A stretch of DNA of 6,292 nucleotides from Alphaproteobacteria bacterium MarineAlpha10_Bin2. Its GTDB lineage: Bacteria > Pseudomonadota > Alphaproteobacteria > UBA828. The stretch spans positions 1 through 6,292 of the forward strand of contig PTKB01000160.1 of the NCBI GenBank assembly GCA_002937555.1, written 5' to 3'. The first letter of the stretch is position 1; the number at the start of each line of letters is the position of its first letter. The translations under genes were made by a program, and so were the position numbers. The notes under the pieces are model-generated. The model worked only from the letters and a program-made list of their open reading frames with translations. It was not told the DNA's origin and did no database searches. Below are positions 1 to 5,332 of this stretch, in pieces.

Positions 1-196
1 GTGGTAAAAGAATCAGGCCGAAAAAGAAAATGGCCGTCATGAGCAGGCAATACGTGATCAATGGGCGTTCGCCCTTGAGATGCATGAAAAAGGCCGCAAC
101 AAGGCCACCCTTGACGCCTGCGATACAGAGCGCAATGACGATGGCCGCGGAACGGCACGGGCCGGCGCGCGCCTCGGCGGGCAGAATCGGGGCCAT
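1..196 (-). CDS. Cytochrome c oxidase subunit IV-like membrane protein, N-terminus missing and C-terminus cut by the window edge
   Basis: Read leftward from an ATG at 196-194 this frame is open to the window edge (65 codons). From about codon 17 (position 148) it matches the second half of the small prokaryotic cytochrome c oxidase subunit IV family: a membrane helix (AAIVIALCIAGVKGGLVAAF), the family hallmark FFMHLKGERPLI, then a second helix (LLMTAIFFFGLILLP). This subunit is a small accessory membrane protein of haem-copper oxidases. Family members are usually about 90-110 residues with three helices. Here the first helix is absent: upstream of codon 17 there are only 16 unremarkable residues, and a stop lies in frame at 214-212. 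The same DNA beyond 150 codes for the permease on the other strand. It may be a truncated remnant, a rearrangement scar or an assembly junction. Family assignment is fairly sure; functionality is doubtful. Confidence 0.6.
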   Translation of the reverse strand, partial: MAPILPAEARAGPCRSAAIVIALCIAGVKGGLVAAFFMHLKGERPLITYCLLMTAIFFFGLILLP

Positions 197-962
197 AGCG
201 CTGCGCCATCTCTATCTTCTGAGAACCTCCTGGCCACGGATATTGGAGCTGATGTACTGGCCCACGGTGCAGATGATCTTGTGGGGGCTGGTCTCGACAT
301 TCCTTCTCACCAACAGTTCATGGATCGCCCAGGCCAGCGGCGTGTTGTTGGCCGGCGTCATCTTGTGGGACGTCCTGTTCCGCGGCCAGCTCGGCCTGTC
401 GCTGGTGTTCCTCGAAGAGATGTGGTCGCGCAATCTTGGCCACCTGTTTTCCAGCCCGCTCAGGCCGTGGGAACTAATCGTCGCGTTGATGATGATCAGC
501 CTGTTGCGCACGCTGATCGGAATGGGCGGTGCGGTGGGTTTCGCGATTTTGCTTTATCATTTTTCGATATTCGAACTTGGCTTGCCGCTCATCGCCTTCT
601 TTTTCAATCTCATTTTCATGGGCCGGTCGGTCGGGCTGGTGGTGTGTGGGCTGGTGCTGCGCTTCGGTCTCGGCGCCGAAAGCTTGGCCTGGTTCCTGAT
701 CTTCGCCTTCGCGCCGGTGAGCTGCATTTACTATCCCATGGATATCCTGCCCGAATGGCTCATACATGTCGCCGAAGCGCTGCCCTCGGCGCTGGTGTTC
801 GAAGGCATGCGGTCGGTGATGTTCGACGGTGTGTTCCGCCACGATCTCTTCTGGCGCGCCCTGGGTTTGAACGCGATTTACATGGCGCTCGCCATTGCCG
901 CCTTCATGGCGTTTTTTCGTTCAGCACGAAAGCGCGGGCTGTTGCACCAGATCGGCGAGTAA
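135..962 (+). CDS. ABC-2 type transporter permease
   Basis: An integral inner-membrane permease of the ABC-2 family, the group that exports polysaccharides, drugs or other molecules with a separate ATPase; the substrate cannot be told from sequence. From the ATG at 135 it is 275 residues. A basic amphipathic start (RIGAIALRHLYLLRTSWPR) is followed by about six hydrophobic segments, beginning with YWPTVQMILWGLVSTFLL, and a cytoplasmic loop EEMWSRNLGHLFSSPLRPWE typical of the family. A conserved-looking PMDILPEWL stretch precedes the last helix. The frame is open further upstream to position 3 with ATGs at 30, 39 and 84, but that DNA encodes the oxidase subunit IV-like protein on the other strand. 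I therefore chose 135; 141 is equally possible, and no strong ribosome binding site decides it. An ATPase partner is normally adjacent, but none is visible here. It converges on cobT with a 2-base gap and no room for a terminator between them. Confidence 0.85.
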   Translation: MTMAAERHGPARASAGRIGAIALRHLYLLRTSWPRILELMYWPTVQMILWGLVSTFLLTNSSWIAQASGVLLAGVILWDVLFRGQLGLSLVFLEEMWSRNLGHLFSSPLRPWELIVALMMISLLRTLIGMGGAVGFAILLYHFSIFELGLPLIAFFFNLIFMGRSVGLVVCGLVLRFGLGAESLAWFLIFAFAPVSCIYYPMDILPEWLIHVAEALPSALVFEGMRSVMFDGVFRHDLFWRALGLNAIYMALAIAAFMAFFRSARKRGLLHQIGE

Positions 963-964
963 AC

Positions 965-1987
965 CTAGCCCGCCGGGCCGCTCACGCCGGCGCTTTCAAA
1001 AGTCGCCATGCCGTTATGAGCCGCCGCCGCAGCGCGAACGATTCCGGCGGCGAGCGCCGCGCCCGTGCCTTCCCCAAGACGCAAGGAAAAATCGATCAGC
1101 GGCTGTTTGCCGATTTTCTCCAAGAGACAAGCATGGCCGGGCTCGACCGAATTATGGGCGACCAGGCAATGGTCGAGCGCATTGCCGTTGACTGCAATAA
1201 GAGTGGCGGCGGCCGCGCTGCAGGCAAAGCCGTCGAGCAGCACCGGAACGCGCGCGTGGCGGGCGGCAAGCGTCGCGCCGGCAATCGCCGCGAATTCGCG
1301 CCCGCCGAGCCGCCGCAGCGCCTCCAGCGGATCGTCCAACGGAGCGCAATGGTGCGCCAGGGCGTCATCGATCGCGGCGATCTTGCGCGCCAAGCCGGCA
1401 TCGTCGATGCCGGTGCCGCGGCCGGCCCAATCGCCGCCGCTCCCACCGAACAGCGCCGCCGACAGCGCCGCGGCAATGGTCGTATTGCCGATTCCCATTT
1501 CGCCGAGGCAGACCAGATCCGCATCATTGTCGAGCGCCGCCATTCCGGCGCGCCAGGCTTCAAGACAAGCGCTTTCATCCATCGCCGCTTGTTGCGTGAT
1601 ATCGCCGGTCGGCGCATCGAGGGCGAGCGGAATCACTTCGAGAGAGGCACCGAGCCAGTTGCTGAGCTGATTGATCGCGGCGCCGCCGGCGCCGAAATTG
1701 GCCACCATCTGCGCCGTCACGTCGCTCGGATAAGCCGAAATGCCGCGCCCGGCAATGCCGTGATTGGCGGCAAATACGATGATCTGAACGCGCTCGGCGC
1801 TCGGCGGGTGGCGGCCCTGCCAGGCGGCCAGCCACTCGGCGATTTCCTCCAACCGGCCTAGCGCGCCGGCCGGTTTGGTCAGGATCGCTTGGCGCGCCCG
1901 CGCCGCTTCCAACGCGTCCTGGTCGGCAGGCGGGGCGTTTTCGATCAGCCGGTGGAGGTCGGGTATAGATTGCGGAGCGTCATTCAC
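965..1987 (-). CDS. cobT: Nicotinate-nucleotide--dimethylbenzimidazole phosphoribosyltransferase CobT
   Basis: Cytosolic enzyme that transfers phosphoribose from nicotinate mononucleotide to 5,6-dimethylbenzimidazole, giving alpha-ribazole 5'-phosphate, the lower-ligand nucleotide of cobalamin. From a GTG at 1987 the product is 340 residues, the normal family length. Visible family blocks are LTKPAGALGRLE (36-47), FAANHGIAGRGISAYPSDVT (72-91), GEMGIGNTTIAAAL (162-175), LLDGFACSAAAATL (250-263) and LRLGEGTGAALA (302-313). E306 in the last block corresponds to the catalytic glutamate known from Salmonella CobT. The frame stays open upstream to 2278, but those codons lie antisense to cobS and carry no family similarity. 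The GTG is preceded by AAAGG at 2000-1996 with 8-base spacing, which supports it. It is divergent from cobS, whose product uses the nucleotide that CobT makes. The name should not be confused with the CobT subunit of cobaltochelatase. Confidence 0.95.
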   Translation of the reverse strand: MNDAPQSIPDLHRLIENAPPADQDALEAARARQAILTKPAGALGRLEEIAEWLAAWQGRHPPSAERVQIIVFAANHGIAGRGISAYPSDVTAQMVANFGAGGAAINQLSNWLGASLEVIPLALDAPTGDITQQAAMDESACLEAWRAGMAALDNDADLVCLGEMGIGNTTIAAALSAALFGGSGGDWAGRGTGIDDAGLARKIAAIDDALAHHCAPLDDPLEALRRLGGREFAAIAGATLAARHARVPVLLDGFACSAAAATLIAVNGNALDHCLVAHNSVEPGHACLLEKIGKQPLIDFSLRLGEGTGAALAAGIVRAAAAAHNGMATFESAGVSGPAG

Positions 1988-2024
1988 CTGATTTGCCTTT
2001 TTCTCGGGTGGCGTGCGAGCGTGC

Positions 2025-2053
2025 TTGGCGCTCCGCGCCGGCTGTCTTATAAC
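2025..2053 (+). promoter_or_regulatory. Candidate sigma-70 type promoter for cobS
   Basis: TTGGCG (2025-2030, four of six matches to TTGACA) and TATAAC (2048-2053, five of six to TATAAT) are separated by exactly 17 bases. Transcription would begin near 2060, about 38 bases before the cobS ATG. This also argues against a GTG at 2056 as the start of cobS. The spacer contains a short inverted repeat GGCGC-TCC-GCGCC (2027-2039), which could be an operator or chance in GC-rich DNA. It is seen by eye only. Confidence 0.5.
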
Positions 2054-2076
2054 CGGTGGCGAGGACTCCCATACAA
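2046..2076 (-). promoter_or_regulatory. Candidate promoter for cobT
   Basis: On the minus strand a TATAAG box (2051-2046, five of six bases to the sigma-70 consensus) is preceded at 19 bases by a weak TTGTAT (2076-2071). Reading the -10 as TTATAA gives an 18-base spacer. Transcription would start near 2039, leaving a leader of about 50 bases before the GTG of cobT, too short for a cobalamin riboswitch. The -35 is poor, so the call is tentative. Confidence 0.35.
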
Positions 2077-2083
2077 CAAGGCC

Positions 2084-2088
2084 GGAGG
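2084..2088 (+). promoter_or_regulatory. Ribosome binding site that fixes the cobS start
   Basis: GGAGG sits 9 bases before the ATG at 2098. An in-frame GTG at 2056 would add 14 residues but would lie at or before the predicted transcription start and has no comparable site in front of it, so 2098 is preferred. Confidence 0.6.
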
Positions 2089-2097
2089 CAAGCGGGA

Positions 2098-2952
2098 ATG
2101 CCTTTCGAATCGGAGCCCGAGGGAAAATTTGAGCGCCGGATATTTTTTTCCGCGCGCGCCTGGTGGCGGGATATCGGCAGTGCGTTGCGATTCCTGACCC
2201 GGCTGCCGTTGCCGCACGCGGCGCTGCCGGCGGAGCCTGATTTTCTCGACGAGGCAAGCGACGAAGAAGAGGAAGCATCCGCGCCCAAGCCTTTGGGCCG
2301 CGCGGTCCGCGCCTACCCGCTGATCGGCGCTCTGTTGGGCATCGGCGCCGGTTTTGCCTTCGCTATCGCCACCGGTGTTGGCTTGCCGGCCCTGGTGGCG
2401 GGCGTCATCGCGGTAGCGCTTCTGGCGCTGATGACCGGCGCATTGCATGAGGACGGTCTTGCCGATATGGCGGACGGCTTCGGCGGCGGGCACACGGTCG
2501 AAAAGAAACTCGCCATCATGCGCGACAGCAGCATCGGCGCCTATGGTGTGATCGCACTGGTCCTGGTGCTGGCGGCGAAGGTGGGCGCGCTGGCGGATCT
2601 GAATGACATCGGCGTGGTGATGTCGGGGCTGATTTGCGCCGCTGCCGCATCGCGCGCCGCCATGCCGGCGATGATGCGCTGGCTGCCGCCGGCGCGCAGC
2701 GACGGTCTTGCCGCCGAAGCCGGGCGCCCGGCGGCGGTGCATGTGTGGACCGCCATCGCCATCGCCGTCATTCTCTCGGTACTCCTGCTCACCTGGTCGG
2801 GGCTGGTGGCGTTCCTCATCGCGGCGGCCGCCGCCTTCTCCGTCGGACTGCTGGCGCGCCGTCAGATCGGCGGCCATACCGGCGACGTCCTTGGCGGCAC
2901 GCAACAAATAACCGAACTCATATTCCTTCTTGCTTTGGCTGCCATCAGATGA
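2098..2952 (+). CDS. cobS: Adenosylcobinamide-GDP ribazoletransferase (cobalamin synthase) CobS/CobV
   Basis: Integral membrane enzyme of the final assembly step: it joins adenosylcobinamide-GDP with alpha-ribazole or its phosphate, releasing GMP, to give adenosylcobalamin or its 5'-phosphate. The 284-residue product has several hydrophobic helices and the family signatures: GALHEDGLADMADGFGGG (114-131) with the acidic metal-binding residues, MRDSSIGAYG (141-150), and GGHTGDVLGGTQQITE (258-273) near the C-terminus. The N-terminal part shows the usual SALRFLTRLPLP (28-39). A very acidic stretch (PDFLDEASDEEEEAS, 47-61) lies in the loop between this and the first helix; it is longer and more charged than in the well-known enterobacterial enzymes. 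The gene overlaps the next by four bases (ATGA at 2949-2952), so the two are probably translationally coupled. The name cobV is used for the same enzyme in Pseudomonas denitrificans. Confidence 0.95.
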   Translation: MPFESEPEGKFERRIFFSARAWWRDIGSALRFLTRLPLPHAALPAEPDFLDEASDEEEEASAPKPLGRAVRAYPLIGALLGIGAGFAFAIATGVGLPALVAGVIAVALLALMTGALHEDGLADMADGFGGGHTVEKKLAIMRDSSIGAYGVIALVLVLAAKVGALADLNDIGVVMSGLICAAAASRAAMPAMMRWLPPARSDGLAAEAGRPAAVHVWTAIAIAVILSVLLLTWSGLVAFLIAAAAAFSVGLLARRQIGGHTGDVLGGTQQITELIFLLALAAIR

Positions 2953-3623
2953 ACGCACTGAACGATCTTACGGTCACTAGCTGGTGGTGGGTGCGCCACG
3001 CCCCGGTTACCACCCATCAGGGTCGGCTCTACGGCCAGTCCGACGTGCCGGCCAATACCGAGGATAGCGAGGCCTTCAAGGGTCTGGCCCGGCAATTGCC
3101 GCCGGGCGCACTCTGGGTCGCCAGCCATTTGCAGCGCACCCATCAGACCGCGAGCGCCATCGTCGATGCCGGCCATTCGGCGCCGCCGCCGCTGATCGAG
3201 GAAGATCTGGCCGAGCAGAGTTTCGGCGATTGGCAGGGCCTCAGTTACGCCGAAGTTGAGGCCGAGCGCGCCGGCGCCGATCACCCGTTTTGGATCGCCC
3301 CGGCGGAGTTCGCCGCGCCCGGCGGCGAAAGCTTCGCCGCCGTCATGACCCGCGTGTCGACGACCATCTCACGCCTCAGCACCCAGCATTCCGGGCGCGA
3401 TATCGTCGCCGTCGCGCATGGCGGCTCGATCCGCGCCGCCCTCGGCCATGCCCTCGGCATCACCCCGGATCAAGCGCTATCCTTCACCGTCGACAATCTG
3501 TCGATCACCCGTATCGACTGTTTCCATGGCGCCGACGGCAGCCAGGATTGGTGCGTCATCGGGGTCAATCTACCGCCTAGTATTGGCGCTCCGCATGGAG
3601 TAGTTTTTCCCCCAAGACGCTGA
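2949..3623 (+). CDS. cobC: Histidine phosphatase family protein, probable alpha-ribazole phosphatase CobC
   Basis: Member of the histidine phosphatase (phosphoglycerate mutase-like) superfamily, 224 residues. The phosphoacceptor motif is VRHAP (15-19) with H17. R63 in SHLQRTHQTA, the acid E89 in LAEQSFGDWQG, and H157 in AVAHGGSIRAAL complete the expected active site. Being coupled to cobS by a four-base overlap and close to cobT and cobP points to removal of the 5'-phosphate from alpha-ribazole phosphate or adenosylcobalamin phosphate. The superfamily is broad, so the exact substrate is inferred from context. The last 12 or so codons (PHGVVFPPRR and just before) run into the riboswitch that precedes cobP, so the C-terminal tail may be RNA-constrained rather than functional protein; the domain seems complete by about VIGVNLPP (203-210). 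The symbol follows Salmonella; in Pseudomonas denitrificans cobC names a different enzyme. There is a clear ATG start at 2949. Confidence 0.85.
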   Translation: MNALNDLTVTSWWWVRHAPVTTHQGRLYGQSDVPANTEDSEAFKGLARQLPPGALWVASHLQRTHQTASAIVDAGHSAPPPLIEEDLAEQSFGDWQGLSYAEVEAERAGADHPFWIAPAEFAAPGGESFAAVMTRVSTTISRLSTQHSGRDIVAVAHGGSIRAALGHALGITPDQALSFTVDNLSITRIDCFHGADGSQDWCVIGVNLPPSIGAPHGVVFPPRR

Positions 3624-3810
3624 GTCAGGGAAGCCGGTGACGCGCGCCATATTCGGCGCGCCAGTCCGGCGCTGCCCCCGCAACTGTAAGCGGCGAGGCG
3701 GCCCCATTTCGCGCTGGAGAAATCCGGTGCGCGCCACTGGCGGCATTCGCTGCCGGGAAGGCGGGGGGCCGGCCCTTGACCCCAAGCCAGGAGACCTCCT
3801 CGGCGTCGCC
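3585..3810 (+). ncRNA. Cobalamin (adenosylcobalamin-type) riboswitch upstream of cobP
   Basis: The conserved boxes appear in order: AGGGAAGCCGGTGA (3627-3640), GTCCGGCGCTGCCCCCGCAA (3664-3683) followed by CTGTAAGCGG (3684-3693, the L5 loop closed by CCGC/GCGG), GCCACTGG (3733-3740), GGGAAGGCGGG (3755-3765), TTGACCCCAAGCCAGGAGACC (3776-3796). A terminal stem can be drawn with GGCG 3585-3588/CGCC 3807-3810, CGC 3592-3594/GCG 3803-3805 and GGAG 3597-3600/CTCC 3796-3799, interrupted by internal loops; this sets the outer limits and is less sure than the core. A second hairpin CGGCA/TGCCG is at 3741-3755. The arm starting GCCGG (3633-3637) and closing CCGGC (3666-3670) carries an extra perfect hairpin, GCGCGCC/GGCGCGC, at 3642-3661. 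By family knowledge the RNA binds cobalamin and represses the downstream genes, here cobP, the BtuF-like gene and cobW. Its 5' edge overlaps the cobC coding end. Confidence 0.95.
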
Positions 3811-3833
3811 CCGGAACGGTCCTCGGAGGGAGG
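3795..3833 (+). promoter_or_regulatory. Putative expression platform and ribosome binding site of cobP
   Basis: The strong ribosome binding site GGAGGGAGG (3825-3833) directly precedes two adjacent ATGs (3834 and 3837). CCTCC at 3795-3799, part of the riboswitch's closing stem, is exactly complementary to GGAGG 3825-3829. A small competing hairpin (CC-GGA 3811-3815 with TCC 3820-3822 and GG 3825-3826) would also bury part of the site. No U-tract terminator follows the aptamer, so control is more likely at translation than by termination. Which pairing forms with ligand is not decidable by eye. Confidence 0.5.
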
Positions 3834-4367
3834 ATGATGCCGCTTTCGACGAACACGGCACGGACGACATTGGTGATCGGCGGCGCACGCTCAGGCAAGA
3901 GCCGCTACGCCGAAGAGCTGTTGGCCGCGCATAGCGGATCGCGCACCTACATCGCCACGGCTGAGGCCGGCGACGCGGAAATGGCTGCGCGCATCGCCGA
4001 ACATAAGGCGCGCCGCGGCACGGATTGGCAAACGGTCGAGCAGCCGCTCGATCTGGTGGCCGCGCTGGAGGCCCATTGCCGCCCGGCCGGCGCCGTGCTG
4101 GTCGATTGTCTGACCCTGTGGCTCAGCAATCTAATGGCCGCATCACGCGATATTGCGGCGGAAACCACCCGGCTCGCGCAAACCTTGCCGCGCCTCGAAG
4201 GGCGCGCGGTACTGGTATCCAATGAGGTCGGCCTCGGCGTCGTGCCCGAACATGCCTTGGGGCGCGAGTTTCGCGATCATGCCGGGCGCCTCAATCAGGC
4301 GGTGGCCGCCGCCGTCGACGAGGCGGTGTTTATCGCCGCCGGCTTGCCGCTCAGGTTGAAACCATGA
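3834..4367 (+). CDS. cobP: Bifunctional adenosylcobinamide kinase / adenosylcobinamide-phosphate guanylyltransferase CobP/CobU
   Basis: Cytosolic enzyme that phosphorylates adenosylcobinamide and then transfers GMP from GTP to give adenosylcobinamide-GDP, the substrate of CobS. The 177-residue product is of normal family length. It has a P-loop GGARSGKS (16-23), YIATAEAGDAEMAARIAEHK (39-58), the block DCLTLWLSNL (91-100) and the signature VSNEVGLGVVPEHALGREFR (128-147) followed by AGRLNQ. H57 in the RIAEHK segment falls at about the conserved histidine region that carries the guanylyl intermediate in Salmonella CobU; a careful alignment is needed to match it residue for residue. It starts directly after a strong ribosome binding site and is the first gene behind the cobalamin riboswitch. 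ATG 3837 is an alternative start one codon later. Its stop overlaps the start of the BtuF-like gene (ATGA, 4364-4367). Confidence 0.95.
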   Translation: MMPLSTNTARTTLVIGGARSGKSRYAEELLAAHSGSRTYIATAEAGDAEMAARIAEHKARRGTDWQTVEQPLDLVAALEAHCRPAGAVLVDCLTLWLSNLMAASRDIAAETTRLAQTLPRLEGRAVLVSNEVGLGVVPEHALGREFRDHAGRLNQAVAAAVDEAVFIAAGLPLRLKP

Positions 4368-5332
4368 GCGAATCGGATCTGCGCATCGTCTCTCTATTGC
4401 CGAGCGCGACAGAAATCGTCGCGGCGCTCGGCCTGGCTGAGCGCCTTGTCGGACGTTCGCACGAATGCGATTGGCCGCCCGAGGTGAAAGAGCTTCCCGT
4501 TTGCACCCGCCCGCGCCCGGCATTGGACGGCAGCAGCGCCGAAATCGACCGCCTGGTCTCGGAATTCGCCGCCCAGGCGTTCAGCATTTACGAGCTCGAT
4601 CGCGACATGCTGCGCACGCTCCGCCCGACACATATCGTCACGCAAGATCAATGCGAGGTCTGCGCCGTCAGCCTCAAAGACGTCGAGGCGGCGCTGGCCG
4701 AAGATTTCAGCGGCGTGGTCGAAATCGTCTCGCTCAACCCGATGCGTCTCGGCGAAGTGTGGGCCAGCATCCGCCGGGCAGGTAGCGCGCTCGGCGTCGA
4801 CGCGGACGATTATTGCCGCACTTTGACCGGGCGTATCGCGCGCATCGCGGCAGGCGGCATGGAAGTGCCCGCACCGCCGCCATCCGTCGCCACCATAGAG
4901 TGGAGCGATCCGCTCATGGCGGCAGGAAATTGGCTGCCCGAACTCATCGCCATCGCCGGCGGCAAAAATTTGTTCGGCGACGCCGGCGAACATTCGCCGC
5001 GTCTCGAATTTTCCGACCTCAGCGCCGCCGAGCCCGATATCCTGGTCTTCATGCCGTGCGGCTATAAGTTGTCGAAAACCGCGGAAGAAGCGGAACAATT
5101 GCTGCAGGACCCCGCCTGGGCGGCACTCGCCGCCGTCCGCTCCGGCCGGGCTTACGCGGTCGACGGCAATGCCTATTTCAACCGGCCCGGTCCGCGGCTG
5201 GTGGAATCGGCGGAAATACTGGCCGAGATCTGCCACCCGGAAAGCTATGATTTCGGTCATGAAGGCTTTGGTTGGCGCCGTCTCGGCAGCGGCCCAGTAA
5301 CCGATAACCGTGAGAAGGACAGACATGGCTAA
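4364..5332 (+). CDS. BtuF-like cobalamin-binding protein without signal peptide
   Basis: A 322-residue protein with the periplasmic-binding-protein fold used for B12 and iron-siderophore uptake (BtuF/FhuD type). It opens at once with the fold's first strand, RIVSLLPSATEIVAALGLAERLVGRS (7-32), continues with HECDWPPE (33-40), and has the second-lobe features EWSDPLMAAGNWLPELIAIAGG (179-200) and VRSGRAYAVDGNAYFNRPG (258-276). Classical BtuF proteins have a signal peptide before this first strand; here only six residues (MSESDL) precede it, so the product looks cytosolic. Cysteines cluster in SHECD (C35), QCEVCAVS (C97, C100) and MPCGY (C232). The gene overlaps cobP by 4 bases and cobW by 8, and no permease or ATPase gene of a B12 importer is visible. 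It could bind a corrinoid or pathway intermediate inside the cell; that is inference. No upstream start could add a signal sequence without entering cobP. Confidence 0.85.
   Translation: MSESDLRIVSLLPSATEIVAALGLAERLVGRSHECDWPPEVKELPVCTRPRPALDGSSAEIDRLVSEFAAQAFSIYELDRDMLRTLRPTHIVTQDQCEVCAVSLKDVEAALAEDFSGVVEIVSLNPMRLGEVWASIRRAGSALGVDADDYCRTLTGRIARIAAGGMEVPAPPPSVATIEWSDPLMAAGNWLPELIAIAGGKNLFGDAGEHSPRLEFSDLSAAEPDILVFMPCGYKLSKTAEEAEQLLQDPAWAALAAVRSGRAYAVDGNAYFNRPGPRLVESAEILAEICHPESYDFGHEGFGWRRLGSGPVTDNREKDRHG

Noticed and set aside
30..134. N-terminal extension of the permease to the ATG at 30 or 84
   Set aside because: This stretch is coding on the other strand for a recognisable oxidase subunit, and permeases of this family start near the RIGAI segment.
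955..1000. Possible bidirectional terminator between the permease and cobT
   Set aside because: Only two bases separate the stop codons, and the GC-rich pairing lies inside cobT coding sequence without a U-tract.
80..1861. A 593-codon plus-strand open frame across the permease and antisense to cobT
   Set aside because: It lies in a shadow frame of the permease and then opposite cobT, with Arg/Ala/Gly-rich low-complexity translation typical of GC-rich noncoding frames.
1988..2278. N-terminal extension of CobT by 97 residues
   Set aside because: It would run antisense through the start of cobS, has no family similarity, and a GTG with a good ribosome binding site gives the normal length.
2047..2958. 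Minus-strand open frame opposite cobS
   Set aside because: Shadow of cobS, rich in Arg, Gln and His with no recognisable domain.
3548..3583. Promoter for cobP within the end of cobC (TTGGTG ... TAGTAT)
   Set aside because: The two boxes are 24 bases apart, and no decent -35 lies at the proper distance from TAGTAT.
2027..3594. Shared 10-mer GGCGCTCCGC in the cobS promoter region (2027-2036) and the riboswitch edge (3585-3594)
   Set aside because: Matches of this length are expected by chance in a GC-rich window of this size, and the flanks do not agree.
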